64,000 nucleotides of DNA from Mycobacterium sp. MFM001 (GTDB lineage Bacteria; Actinomycetota; Actinomycetes; Mycobacteriales; Mycobacteriaceae). Positions within the stretch are counted from its first letter, which is position 1, and every line of letters starts with the position of its first letter. This document shows, piece after piece, positions 1-9,424 of this stretch. The stretch spans positions 186,001-250,000 of the forward strand of contig NZ_BFAB01000006.1 in assembly GCF_003402475.1 (NCBI RefSeq), written 5' to 3'. The position numbers and the translations under genes are program-made. Below the pieces are notes generated by a model. The model saw only the letters and a list, made by a program, of their open reading frames with translations, did not search any database and was not told the DNA's origin.

Positions 1-237
1 CGTGACTACGTGCTCGGCCAGACCGGCGCGGCGGAGTTCCTGGACACCTACCATCGATTGCTGTCCCTGGTTGTCGACGGCTACCGCAGGGAGGGGAAGC
101 GCTACATGACCGTCGCTATCGGTTGTACCGGCGGCAAGCATCGAAGTGTGGCCATCGCTGAAGCGCTGGCGCGGCTGCTGGAACCCGATAGGCAACTGTC
201 GGTGCGGGTGCTGCACCGGGATCTGGGCCGCGAATGA
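1..237 (+). CDS. rapZ: RapZ-family nucleotide-binding protein, C-terminal end (5' truncated)
   Basis: The frame is open from base 1 to a TGA at 235-237, so only the last 78 residues are in the window. The stretch [10 protein letters not shown] followed by an [10 protein letters not shown] helix is the typical C-terminal signature of the RapZ/YvcJ family. Family members have an N-terminal P-loop and bind nucleotides and RNA or signalling ligands; the P-loop lies upstream of the window. The stop overlaps the start of the next gene by 4 bases, as in the conserved actinobacterial uvrC-rapZ-cuvA-whiA cluster (Rv1421 position). The ATG at 10 is internal, not a start. Confidence 0.93.
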   Translation, partial: RDYVLGQTGAAEFLDTYHRLLSLVVDGYRREGKRYMTVAIGCTGGKHRSVAIAEALARLLEPDRQLSVRVLHRDLGRE

Positions 238-1277
238 GCCCGCGCATTGTCGCCCTGGGCGGCGGACACGGCCTGTACGCGACGTTGTCGGCGGCCCGGC
301 GACTGACCCCACATGTCACCGCTGTCGTCACCGTCGCCGACGACGGCGGTTCGTCGGGCCGGCTGCGCAGCGAACTCGACGTGGTGCCGCCGGGTGATTT
401 GCGAATGGCGTTGGCGGCGTTGGCATCCGACAGTCCACACGGGCGGTTGTGGGCGACCGTTCTGCAGCACCGGTTCGGCGGCAGCGGCGCACTGGCCGGG
501 CATCCGATCGGCAACCTGCTGCTGGCCGGGATCAACGAGATGCTGGCCGACCCGGTCGCCGCGTGCGACGAATTGGGCCGGATTCTCGGCATCAAGGGCA
601 GGGTGTTGCCGATGTGCCCGATCGCGCTGCAGATCGAGGCCGACGTCTCCGGCCTGGAGACCGACCCGCGGATGTTCCGGCTGATCCGCGGCCAGGTGGC
701 GATCGCGACCACACCCGGCAAGGTGCGCCGGGTGCGGCTGCTGCCCGCCAACCCGCCGGCCACCCGGCAGGCCGTCGACGCGATCATGGCCGCCGACCTG
801 GTGGTGTTGGGGCCCGGATCCTGGTTTACCAGCGTGATCCCACACGTGCTGGTTCCGGGCCTGGCGGCGGCGCTGCAGGCCACCACGGCCCGGCGCGCGC
901 TGGTGCTCAACCTGGTCGCGGAACCGGGGGAGACGGCCGGGTTCTCGGTGGAACGGCACCTGCACGTGCTCGCGCAGCACGCACCGAACTTCAGCGTCCA
1001 CGACGTCATCATCGACGCCGAGCGGGTGCCCAGCGAGCGCGAGCGTGATCAGCTGCGGCGCACGGCAAAGCTGCTGGACGCCGAGGTTCGATTCGCGGAC
1101 GTGTCGCGGCCTGGTACACCTTTACATGACCCGGGCAAGCTGGCCGCGGCGCTGGACGGGGTGAGTATGCGCGACACTGGTCAGGCAGCGTCCCCGGTGA
1201 CAGCCCCGATGCCGATTGAAGGCGAACGTCAGCAAACGGGCGCAGACGGACCGAGAGGTGACGACGCGTGGCAATGA
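234..1277 (+). CDS. cuvA: YvcK/CuvA-like gluconeogenesis/cell-wall factor
   Basis: This 347-residue protein belongs to the YvcK/CofD-like family. The N-terminus carries the glycine-rich VALGGGHGL nucleotide-sugar-binding loop (about residues 6-14), followed by [12 protein letters not shown] and, further on, [11 protein letters not shown], all family hallmarks. Relatives (YvcK in Bacillus, CuvA/Rv1422 in mycobacteria) bind UDP-GlcNAc, are needed for growth on gluconeogenic carbon and influence peptidoglycan synthesis at the cell poles. The ATG at 234 overlaps the rapZ stop (ATGA), which indicates translational coupling. The last 10 bases overlap whiA. The C-terminal 40 residues are low-complexity and rich in Pro and polar residues; in M. 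tuberculosis the C-terminus is phosphorylated, which I cannot verify here. Confidence 0.93.
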   Translation: MSPRIVALGGGHGLYATLSAARRLTPHVTAVVTVADDGGSSGRLRSELDVVPPGDLRMALAALASDSPHGRLWATVLQHRFGGSGALAGHPIGNLLLAGINEMLADPVAACDELGRILGIKGRVLPMCPIALQIEADVSGLETDPRMFRLIRGQVAIATTPGKVRRVRLLPANPPATRQAVDAIMAADLVVLGPGSWFTSVIPHVLVPGLAAALQATTARRALVLNLVAEPGETAGFSVERHLHVLAQHAPNFSVHDVIIDAERVPSERERDQLRRTAKLLDAEVRFADVSRPGTPLHDPGKLAAALDGVSMRDTGQAASPVTAPMPIEGERQQTGADGPRGDDAWQ

Positions 1278-2251
1278 CGGCTGAAGTCAAAGACGAGCTG
1301 AGCCGCCTGATGGTGAACTCGGTGAGCGCGCGGCGCGCCGAGGTCACCTCGCTGCTGCGGTTCGCCGGCGGGCTGCACATCGTCGGCGGCCGGGTGGTCG
1401 TCGAAGCCGAGGTGGACCTGGGCAGCATCGCCCGGCGGCTGCGCAAGGACATCTTCGACCTGTACGGCTACAACGCCGTCGTGCATGTGTTGTCCGCCAG
1501 CGGAATTCGCAAGCAGACCCGGTACGTGCTGCGCGTCGCCAACGACGGCGAGGCGCTGGCCCGCCAGACCGGTCTGCTGGACCTGCGGGGCCGCCCGGTG
1601 CGCGGGCTGCCGGCCCAGGTCGTCGGCGGCAGCGTCGCCGACGCCGAGGCCGCCTGGCGGGGGGCCTTCCTGGCGCACGGTTCGCTGACCGAACCGGGGC
1701 GCTCGTCGGCGCTGGAGGTCAGCTGCCCCGGCCCGGAGGCGGCCCTGGCGCTGGTGGGTGCGGCGCGAAGGCTCGGGATCAGCGCCAAGGCGCGTGAGGT
1801 GCGCGGTGCCGACCGCGTCGTGGTGCGCGACGGCGAGGCCATCGGCGCGTTGCTCACGCGGATGGGCGCGCAGGACACCCGGCTGATCTGGGAGGAGCGC
1901 CGGATGCGCCGCGAGGTGCGGGCGACGGCCAACCGGCTGGCGAACTTCGACGACGCCAACCTGCGGCGCTCGGCGCGCGCCGCGGTGGCTGCGGCCGCCC
2001 GAGTCGAGCGAGCTTTGGAAATCCTGGGCGACAGCGTGCCCGACCATCTGGCCGCGGCCGGCAAGCTGCGCGTCGAGCACCGGCAGGCGTCGCTGGAGGA
2101 GCTTGGCCGGCTGGCCGATCCGCCGATGACGAAAGATGCTGTGGCAGGCCGTATTCGGCGGCTGCTGTCGATGGCCGATCGCAAGGCCAAACAGGACGGC
2201 ATCCCCGACACCGAATCGGCGGTGACCCCGGATCTGCTGGAAGACGCGTAG
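1268..2251 (+). CDS. whiA: WhiA sporulation/cell-division regulator
   Basis: The 327-residue product begins [14 protein letters not shown], matching mycobacterial WhiA (Rv1423), and is full length. WhiA proteins combine an N-terminal domain derived from a LAGLIDADG homing endonuclease (here about residues 1-200, including GAFLAHGSL and [17 protein letters not shown]) with a C-terminal helix-turn-helix (about residues 220-300, including [26 protein letters not shown]). In Streptomyces WhiA works with WhiB to activate division genes. The GTG start at 1268 lies inside cuvA, 10 bases before its stop, so the pair is translationally coupled. An ATG two codons later is an alternative start. Confidence 0.95.
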   Translation: MAMTAEVKDELSRLMVNSVSARRAEVTSLLRFAGGLHIVGGRVVVEAEVDLGSIARRLRKDIFDLYGYNAVVHVLSASGIRKQTRYVLRVANDGEALARQTGLLDLRGRPVRGLPAQVVGGSVADAEAAWRGAFLAHGSLTEPGRSSALEVSCPGPEAALALVGAARRLGISAKAREVRGADRVVVRDGEAIGALLTRMGAQDTRLIWEERRMRREVRATANRLANFDDANLRRSARAAVAAAARVERALEILGDSVPDHLAAAGKLRVEHRQASLEELGRLADPPMTKDAVAGRIRRLLSMADRKAKQDGIPDTESAVTPDLLEDA

Positions 2252-2269
2252 CGACCCCCGCACGCCCCA

Positions 2270-2848
2270 TCAATCGTGGCGACTGAGCAGCGCGCTGATG
2301 GCCTGTTTCGCCTTGGCGATGTCCGGTTGTTCGCCGGTGATGATGTCGGCGTAGAGGAAAGATTCGACAATCCTCACGATGAGGTACGCGAGGTCGTGCG
2401 GCGGTAAGGGCGGCTTCAACTGCGCGTGCGTAATCTCCTCGCGCAGAATGATTTCCACGGCGGCAACCAACCGTTGCTGGACCGCGCTGGCGCGCGTGGT
2501 GAGGATTCTCAGCGCGCGTTCGGGCTCGCGGCGGAGGAAGTCCCGGAAGTAGTCGGCCTCGTCGAGGATGGTGGCGAATCGATCCATGATGGCCACGATG
2601 CGCTGACCGCCGCGCCCCGGTGCGCCGTCGACCGCCATCGCCAGCGTCGGTTCGGCGAGCGACCACAGGATTTCAGCGAGCAGATCGTCTCGGCTGCCGA
2701 CCCAGCGGAACAAGGTGGCGCGGTTCACGCCAAGCTCGGCGGCCAGTTCCCGCATCTCGATCCGACGGCCGGCCATGAACCACCGCCGAGCGATGCGGAA
2801 TGCGGTCAACGGGTCCGGCCGACGGTCCGCCGCCAGCAGACGGGTCAA
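2270..2848 (-). CDS. TetR-family transcriptional regulator
   Basis: The product is about 192 residues. A TetR helix-turn-helix is clear near the N-terminus: MRELAAELGVNRATLFRWVG followed by SRDDLLAEILW. The rest is an all-helical ligand-binding domain. The sequence resembles the QsdR-like TetR group, but I cannot name a ligand. It is divergent from the acyl-CoA synthetase/acyltransferase pair, so lipid-gene control is a reasonable inference. The start is unclear. The frame upstream is closed by a TGA at 2891-2893, and between there and 2848 there is no ATG or GTG. The TTG at 2848 is used here but has no good ribosome-binding site; a GGGAGG lies 22 bases further upstream. Confidence 0.82.
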   Translation of the reverse strand: MTRLLAADRRPDPLTAFRIARRWFMAGRRIEMRELAAELGVNRATLFRWVGSRDDLLAEILWSLAEPTLAMAVDGAPGRGGQRIVAIMDRFATILDEADYFRDFLRREPERALRILTTRASAVQQRLVAAVEIILREEITHAQLKPPLPPHDLAYLIVRIVESFLYADIITGEQPDIAKAKQAISALLSRHD

Positions 2849-2878
2849 CTGTGTCTCGGTGATGTCGCACCTCCCGGC

Positions 2879-2966
2879 TGTCAGACACTGTCACATCGTC
2901 GCAACATCTTATCAAACATTGCACTATGAGAGCTAAGTCGCAAAGCATTGCAATGATGCAACATCT
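2879..2966. promoter_or_regulatory. Candidate operator region between tetR and the lipid genes
   Basis: The divergent region holds several short repeats. CTGTCA occurs twice at 2879-2893. GCAACATCT occurs at 2901-2909 and 2958-2966. CATTGCA occurs at 2917-2923 and 2946-2952. The two pairs are nested, and TTGCA/TGCAA near 2949-2962 also reads as a short inverted repeat. This is the expected place for an autoregulatory TetR operator, but no known consensus is matched, so the assignment is inferred from position and repetition only. Confidence 0.35.
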
Positions 2967-2989
2967 ATGGATATGCTGCAAACGGTCTC

Positions 2990-3097
2990 AATGAACCTCC
3001 AGCGCCAGAACGGCTGCTGATCTTCCTCGCCAGCGAAGCCAGCAGTTATGTCACCGGCGTCACGCTGCCCGTCGAGGGCGGCATGCTTACCACCTGA
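2990..3097 (+). pseudogene. 3' relic of a short-chain dehydrogenase/reductase
   Basis: Reading in the frame that ends with TGA at 3095-3097, the sequence encodes about 35 residues ending IFLASEASSYVTGVTLPVEG then GMLTT. This is the classic C-terminus of an SDR oxidoreductase (FLASxxSSYVTGxxLPVDGG). No Rossmann fold or catalytic Tyr/Lys remains upstream, because the preceding bases are the tetR promoter region. The stop codon overlaps the ribosome-binding site of the acyl-CoA synthetase, which suggests the intact SDR was once the first gene of that operon and lost its 5' part by deletion. Confidence 0.7.
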
Positions 3098-3106
3098 GGA
3101 GTCGTC

Positions 3107-4633
3107 ATGAACGTCGGATCGCATCTCTCGAAGCGGGCCGAGCTGAATCCGGGCCTGGAGGCGCTCGTGGACGAAGCCGCCGGTCTGCGGTTCACCTTCA
3201 CCGAACTCAACGAGCGAGCCGATCGAACCGCCCGTGTGCTGACCGGGCTGGGGCTCGCCCAGGGTGACCGGGTCGCCGTGCTGCTGCCCAACGGGCACCA
3301 CTTCGTCGAAACCTTTTACGGCGCCGCCCGGGCCGGCCTGGTGGTGGTCCCACTGAATTTGCGGCTGGTTGCCAACGAGCTGGCGTTCATGCTGAATGAT
3401 TCCGGCGCAAAGGTTTTGGTGTACGACGCCGAGTACGACGCCGTCGTCGCCGAGCTGCACGATGGACAGACGCCGGTCAGGCACTGGATGCGCATTGGCG
3501 CTGACGGTCCAGGCTGGGCCGCGGATTTCGATGCTCTTGTGGCCCAGGCACCGTCGGACCGGGTGGCTGTCGAGGGTGACGGCGACGACCCGCTGTTCAT
3601 CATGTACACGTCGGGCACCACCGGATTGCCGAAAGGCGCGGTGCACACTCACGACAGTGTGGAGTGGTCGATCATCACGGCGTTGGCCAGCGTCGACGTG
3701 CGGTTCCGCGACCGCTACCTCATCTCGCTGCCGCTGTTTCATGTCGGTGCGCTCAATCCGATGGCCTGTTGTGTCTATCGCGGCGCACCGATCGTGATGT
3801 TGCGCCACTTCGATGCCAAGCGGATCTGGGAAGTATTTCGCGACGAACGGGTCACCATCACGCTGGCCGTTCCCGCGATGCTGAACTTCATGCTGCCGAC
3901 CTATCGGCCCGAACTGCGCGATTCGCTGCAGTTGCGCTGGATCATGAGCGGGGCAGGGCCGGTGCCGCCGTCGCTGATCGAGACCTACGCCGGTCTCGGC
4001 TACGAGGTCCACCAGGTCTACGGACTCACCGAGACCTGCGGTCCGGCCTGCGTCATCAGCCCCGACGACGCGATGTCACACGTCGGGTCGACGGGTAAGG
4101 CGTTCTTCCACACCGAAGTTCGCATCGTTGACGACAACGGCGTTGACGTCGAACCCGGTGTGCCCGGCGAGGTGCTGGTGCGTGGCCGCCACGTCATGGC
4201 CGGTTACTGGAACCGCCCGGAGGCCACCGCGGAGACCATCACCGACGGCTGGCTGCACACCGGTGACGTCGCGGTCCGCGACGCCGACGGCTTCGTCTAC
4301 ATCCAGGACCGCATCAAGGACATGATCATCTCCGGCGGCGAGAACGTCTACCCGGCCGAGATCGAAGACGTCCTGCTGTCGCATCCCGGCATCGCCGACG
4401 TCGCGGTGCTGGGCATGCCGTCGGTCAAGTGGGGTGAGTCGCCCCTGGCGGTGGTGGTGCGCGCCGACCCCGACCTGGACGAGGCCGCGGTGCTGGAGCA
4501 TTGCAGCGGAAAGCTGGCCCGGTTCAAGCTGCCCAAGCGCGCCGTGTTCGTCGACGCCATCCCGCGCACCCCCACCGGTAAGGCATTGAAACGCGTTCTG
4601 CGCGAACAGTTCTCATTCGATTCTCCCGAATAG
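3107..4633 (+). CDS. Acyl-CoA synthetase (FadD family)
   Basis: This 508-residue ANL-superfamily enzyme should activate a carboxylic acid to acyl-AMP and then acyl-CoA. The phosphate loop YTSGTTGLPKG sits near residues 166-176. The adenine motif YGLTET follows, then TGDVAVRDADGFVYIQDR with the ribose-binding Asp and hinge, and the catalytic lysine in PRTPTGKALKR near the C-terminus. No membrane or leader segment is visible, so it is cytosolic. ATG 3107 is preceded by TGAGGAG. The wax ester/triacylglycerol synthase starts 15 bases downstream, so the two probably form an operon that activates and then esterifies fatty acids. Chain-length preference cannot be read from the sequence. Confidence 0.92.
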   Translation: MNVGSHLSKRAELNPGLEALVDEAAGLRFTFTELNERADRTARVLTGLGLAQGDRVAVLLPNGHHFVETFYGAARAGLVVVPLNLRLVANELAFMLNDSGAKVLVYDAEYDAVVAELHDGQTPVRHWMRIGADGPGWAADFDALVAQAPSDRVAVEGDGDDPLFIMYTSGTTGLPKGAVHTHDSVEWSIITALASVDVRFRDRYLISLPLFHVGALNPMACCVYRGAPIVMLRHFDAKRIWEVFRDERVTITLAVPAMLNFMLPTYRPELRDSLQLRWIMSGAGPVPPSLIETYAGLGYEVHQVYGLTETCGPACVISPDDAMSHVGSTGKAFFHTEVRIVDDNGVDVEPGVPGEVLVRGRHVMAGYWNRPEATAETITDGWLHTGDVAVRDADGFVYIQDRIKDMIISGGENVYPAEIEDVLLSHPGIADVAVLGMPSVKWGESPLAVVVRADPDLDEAAVLEHCSGKLARFKLPKRAVFVDAIPRTPTGKALKRVLREQFSFDSPE

Positions 4634-4648
4634 CCAAGGAGCCGCCCC

Positions 4649-6154
4649 GTGAAGCAACTTACCGGCCTGGATGCCGCTTTCCTCTACATGGAGACGCCGA
4701 CGACGTTCGGGCACGTCACCGGGCTGATGATCTTCGAGCGGCCCAGCCCCGACTACGACCCGTATGCGGCGGTGTACGCGAAGTACGCCGCCCTGGTCGG
4801 GGAGCTCGAGCCGCTGCGACGGCGTCTGGTCGGGGTGCCGTTCGGGCTCGACCATCCCTACTGGGTGGCCGACCCCAATTTCGACCTCGCATTCCATGTC
4901 CGCGAAATGCACTTGGCCCGACCGGGTCTCGTCGACCAGTTGGCCGATCAGGTGTGCCGGATCGTCGGGCGACCGATGGACCGCACCCGCCCGCTCTGGG
5001 AGGTCTACGTCATCGACGGGCTGCAGGATGGGCGATGGGCGCTGCTGACCAAATACCACCACGCCACCATCGATGGCGCCTCCGGGCAACTGATGTTGCA
5101 GATCGTCACCGACACCGAGCCCGATGCTGCCGCGCCGGGGGAGGGTCCGTCGTGGGAACCCGAGCAGCTGCCCAGCACGGCCGAACTGCTGCGCCGCACA
5201 GTGGTCCACCTGACCGCCAATCCGTTCAAGGCGATGCGGGTACAGGCCCGCATCGTGCGCCAGCTCGCCGACGCCGCCGGGATCCACGGCGTCAGCAGTG
5301 CCGCCGGCCGGGCGGGGGCGGCCGTGAAATGGATCGCCCAATTCGGCGGCAGCAACCGACCGAACATTTCGCTGCCCAAAACCAGCGCACCGCCCACACC
5401 GTGGAACAAGACGATCAGCGGACACCGTCGATTCGCCATGCGGACAACCTCTTTGGAGAACGTCAAGCGACTCAAAACGGCCACCGGCGGCACCGTCAAC
5501 GACGTCGTGATGGCGATCTGCGCCGGCGGGCTGCGGCAGTACCTGCTGGCCCACGACGCGCTGCCGGACCGCCCGCTGCGGGCCATGGTGCCGGTGTCGA
5601 TCCGCACCGGCGACGAAGCGGACCCGTGGACCAACCGGGTATCGGCGATCGTCGCCGAACTGCCGACCGACTGCGACGATCCCGTCGAACGGGTCGCCCG
5701 CTGCCGTGCCGCGATGCAACGGGCCAAGCGGCTACACGAACTAGTGCCGGCTGCCGAACTGGTCGACCTCACCCAGCACTCGACCCCCGTGCTGGCCACC
5801 GCCGCCGTGCGGCTGGCGTCGCGGCTGCGGCTGGCCGACCGGGTGACCCTGCCGTTCAACGTGGTGATTTCCAACGTGCCCGGTCCGCGCCAGCCGTTGT
5901 ATTTCGCCGGGGCAAAGCTGTGTCACCAATTCCCGGTGTCGATCGTCACCGACGGGCAGGGCCTCAACATCACCGTGGTGAGCTATCTGGACCGGCTGGA
6001 CTTCGGCTTCATCGCCGACCGTGAACTTGTGCCCGACGTGTGGGACCTCGCCGATATGCACGTCGCCGAGATCGGCCGGCTTTTCGAGGCCACCGGCGCC
6101 GAGTGGGCCCAGCCCCCGCAGCCGGCGTTCCCGCGCCGCGGTCCGATGAGGTGA
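4649..6154 (+). CDS. Wax ester synthase/diacylglycerol acyltransferase (WS/DGAT)
   Basis: The 501-residue protein has the WS/DGAT catalytic motif HHxxxDG as HHATIDG at residues 137-143, after an N-terminus (LTGLDAAFLYMETPT) typical of mycobacterial Tgs enzymes. A C-terminal FNVVISNVPGPRQPLYFAGA stretch is also characteristic. It transfers an acyl group from acyl-CoA to diacylglycerol or a long-chain alcohol, making storage lipid at the membrane. It is the likely counterpart of Rv1425, which lies in the same genomic neighbourhood in M. tuberculosis. A good AAGGAG site precedes the GTG start. It is paired with an upstream acyl-CoA synthetase that could supply the acyl donor. Confidence 0.93.
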   Translation: MKQLTGLDAAFLYMETPTTFGHVTGLMIFERPSPDYDPYAAVYAKYAALVGELEPLRRRLVGVPFGLDHPYWVADPNFDLAFHVREMHLARPGLVDQLADQVCRIVGRPMDRTRPLWEVYVIDGLQDGRWALLTKYHHATIDGASGQLMLQIVTDTEPDAAAPGEGPSWEPEQLPSTAELLRRTVVHLTANPFKAMRVQARIVRQLADAAGIHGVSSAAGRAGAAVKWIAQFGGSNRPNISLPKTSAPPTPWNKTISGHRRFAMRTTSLENVKRLKTATGGTVNDVVMAICAGGLRQYLLAHDALPDRPLRAMVPVSIRTGDEADPWTNRVSAIVAELPTDCDDPVERVARCRAAMQRAKRLHELVPAAELVDLTQHSTPVLATAAVRLASRLRLADRVTLPFNVVISNVPGPRQPLYFAGAKLCHQFPVSIVTDGQGLNITVVSYLDRLDFGFIADRELVPDVWDLADMHVAEIGRLFEATGAEWAQPPQPAFPRRGPMR

Positions 6155-6216
6155 GGCGAGCCGAGACGGACGCCCCAGCGCCTGCCCGCTGGTGGCCCGA
6201 CTGGGCTGGTCGGTGC

Positions 6217-6301
6217 CGACCCGCTGCGCCCGGCTTCGCCGCGCTGGCGGTCGCACTGGGTCGGTCTGGTGGCGACCCGCTGCGCCCGGCTTCGCCGCGC
6301 T
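6217..6301. repeat. Two identical 29-bp repeats, hairpin-forming, before gap
   Basis: A 29-base GC-rich unit (starting CGACCCGCTGCG) is present without mismatch at 6217-6245 and 6273-6301. Each copy is followed by a GGTCGC-like end that can pair with the GCGACC at its beginning, so the second copy can fold as a stem of GCGACC with GGTCGC (6272-6310). The region lies after the acyltransferase stop and before gap, so it may end transcription from the lipid genes. It contains no gene. The unit looks like a small dispersed mycobacterial intergenic repeat, which a genome-wide count would settle. Confidence 0.6.
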
Positions 6302-6316
6302 TACGGTCGCCACTAA

Positions 6317-7381
<1,065 letters not shown>

Positions 7382-7384
7382 GCC

Positions 7385-8593
7385 GTGAACACCCTGGAAG
7401 ACCTTCTTGCACAAGGGGTTTCGGGGCGCGGCGTGTTGGTGCGCTCCGACCTCAACGTCCCGCTCGACGACGGGGGAGCTATCACCGACCCGGGTCGCAT
7501 CAGCGCCTCGGTGCCGACGCTGCGGGCGCTGGTCGACGCCGGCGCCAAGGTGGTGGTGACCGCGCATCTCGGCCGGCCCAAAGGCGGCCCGGACCCGAAA
7601 CTGTCACTGGCACCGGTGGCGGCAGCCCTCGGTGAGCAGCTGGGGCAGCACGTGCAGCTGGCCGGCGATGTGGTCGGCAGCGACGCGCTGGCCCGCGCCG
7701 AGGGCCTCACCGATTCAGATGTCCTGCTGCTGGAGAACATTCGCTTCGACCCGCGCGAGACCAGCAAGGACGACGCCGAGCGGCTGGCGCTGGCCAAGCA
7801 ACTGGTCGAACTCGTCGGCGACGACGGCGCTTTTGTTTCCGACGGGTTCGGGGTGGTGCACCGCAAACAAGCCTCGGTGTACGACGTCGGCACCCTGCTG
7901 CCCTCCTACGCCGGTACGCTGGTCACCGACGAGGTGAAAGTCCTTGAGCGGCTGACCAGTTCGACCGAACGCCCCTATGCCGTCGTGCTCGGCGGGTCGA
8001 AGGTGTCCGACAAGCTGGGCGTGATCGAAAAGCTGGCGACCAAGGCCGATTCCATCGTGATCGGCGGCGGCATGTGCTTCACCTTCCTTGCCGCGCAAGG
8101 CCTTTCGGTGGGCACGTCGCTGCTCGAGACTGAGATGATCGACACCTGCCGACGCCTGCTGGACACCTACGCCGACGTGCTGCGGCTGCCCAGGGACATC
8201 GTGGTTGCCGAGAAGTTCGCCGCCGACTCGACGCCGGACATTGTCGCGGCCGACGAGATTCCGGACGGCAAGATGGGCCTGGACATCGGGCCGGGCTCGG
8301 TGCAGCGATTCACCAAGCTGTTGGCCAACGCGCAGACGATCTTCTGGAACGGCCCGATGGGTGTCTTCGAGTTCCCGGCCTTCGCCGCCGGCACCAAGGG
8401 CGTCGCCGAGGCGATCGCCGCGGCGACTGCCAAGGGAGCGTTCAGTGTGGTCGGCGGCGGCGACTCCGCCGCCGCGGTGCGCGCGCTGGGCCTGCCCGAG
8501 GACGGCTTCTCGCACATTTCCACCGGCGGCGGCGCGTCGCTGGAATACCTTGAGGGCAAAACCCTGCCCGGCCTGGAGGTTCTGAACCGATGA
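7385..8593 (+). CDS. pgk: Phosphoglycerate kinase
   Basis: The 402-residue enzyme transfers phosphate from 1,3-bisphosphoglycerate to ADP. Signature [14 protein letters not shown] lies near the N-terminus, the substrate-binding [15 protein letters not shown] follows, and the ATP-binding GGGDSAAAV and hinge are in the C-terminal lobe. The family lysine/glycine segments [14 protein letters not shown] and [10 protein letters not shown] are present. The start is GTG, 3 bases after the gap stop. The last 4 bases overlap tpiA (ATGA), so the three glycolytic genes are coupled. Nothing unusual is visible. Confidence 0.98.
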   Translation: MNTLEDLLAQGVSGRGVLVRSDLNVPLDDGGAITDPGRISASVPTLRALVDAGAKVVVTAHLGRPKGGPDPKLSLAPVAAALGEQLGQHVQLAGDVVGSDALARAEGLTDSDVLLLENIRFDPRETSKDDAERLALAKQLVELVGDDGAFVSDGFGVVHRKQASVYDVGTLLPSYAGTLVTDEVKVLERLTSSTERPYAVVLGGSKVSDKLGVIEKLATKADSIVIGGGMCFTFLAAQGLSVGTSLLETEMIDTCRRLLDTYADVLRLPRDIVVAEKFAADSTPDIVAADEIPDGKMGLDIGPGSVQRFTKLLANAQTIFWNGPMGVFEFPAFAAGTKGVAEAIAAATAKGAFSVVGGGDSAAAVRALGLPEDGFSHISTGGGASLEYLEGKTLPGLEVLNR

Positions 8594-9375
8594 CCCGTAA
8601 GCCGCTGATCGCCGGCAACTGGAAGATGAACCTCAACCATTTCGAAGCGATCGCGCTGGTGCAGAAGATCGCTTTCTCGCTGCCGGACAAGTACTACGAC
8701 AAGGTCGACGTGGCGGTCATCCCGCCGTTCACCGACCTGCGCAGCGTGCAAACGCTGGTCGACGGCGACAAGCTGCGGCTGACGTACGGCGCCCAGGACC
8801 TTTCGCCGCACGATTCCGGTGCCTACACCGGCGACATCAGCGGCGCGTTCCTGGCCAAGCTGGGCTGCACGTACGTCGTCGTCGGGCACTCCGAGCGGCG
8901 TACGTACCACGACGAGGACGACGCCCTGGTGGCCGCCAAGGCCACCGCCGCGCTCAAGCACGAGCTGACCCCGATCGTGTGCATCGGCGAGCACCTCGAG
9001 GTCCGGGAAGCCGGTGACCACGTGAGCCACAACGTCGAGCAGTTGCGGGGCTCGCTGGCCGGGCTGTCCGCCGAGCAGATCGGCCGTGTCGTCATCGCCT
9101 ACGAGCCGGTATGGGCCATCGGCACCGGGCGGGTGGCCAGCGCTACTGACGCGCAGGAGGTGTGCGCGGCGATCCGCAAGGAGCTGGGCGCGTTGGCGTC
9201 GCCGCAGATCGCCGAGAGCGTGCGGGTGCTCTACGGCGGTTCGATGACCGCGAAGAACGTCGGTGACCTCATTGCCTGCGACGACGTGGACGGCGGTCTG
9301 GTCGGGGGTGCGTCGCTGGACGGGGAGCAGTTCGCCACCTTGTGCGCGATCGCCGCGGGCGGGCCAATTCCGTAA
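8590..9375 (+). CDS. tpiA: Triosephosphate isomerase
   Basis: The 261-residue TIM-barrel enzyme interconverts dihydroxyacetone phosphate and glyceraldehyde 3-phosphate. The catalytic residues are visible: Lys in GNWKMN, His in VVGHSERR, and Glu in [11 protein letters not shown], followed by the phosphate-gripping GGS in LYGGSMT. It starts with an ATG overlapping the pgk stop and is the last gene of the glycolytic operon. The 49 bases after its stop hold the SoxR-like promoter of the next gene rather than a clear terminator. Confidence 0.98.
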   Translation: MTRKPLIAGNWKMNLNHFEAIALVQKIAFSLPDKYYDKVDVAVIPPFTDLRSVQTLVDGDKLRLTYGAQDLSPHDSGAYTGDISGAFLAKLGCTYVVVGHSERRTYHDEDDALVAAKATAALKHELTPIVCIGEHLEVREAGDHVSHNVEQLRGSLAGLSAEQIGRVVIAYEPVWAIGTGRVASATDAQEVCAAIRKELGALASPQIAESVRVLYGGSMTAKNVGDLIACDDVDGGLVGGASLDGEQFATLCAIAAGGPIP

Positions 9376-9386
9376 GTGCTCGCGGC

Positions 9387-9424
9387 TTGACCTCAACTGC
9401 TGTTGAGGTCATAGCGTGAGGACC
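9387..9424 (+). promoter_or_regulatory. MerR/SoxR-type promoter and operator
   Basis: A -35 element TTGACC (9387-9392) and a -10 element TAGCGT (9412-9417) are separated by 19 bases, the long spacer typical of promoters activated by MerR-family regulators. The spacer is filled by a perfect inverted repeat, TGACCTCAAC (9388-9397) and GTTGAGGTCA (9402-9411) around TGCT. The inner CCTCAA/TTGAGG halves match the published SoxR box. The predicted transcription start falls at about 9424-9425, on the A of the next ATG, giving a leaderless transcript. No merR/soxR gene is present in the window, so the regulator would act in trans. Confidence 0.7.
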
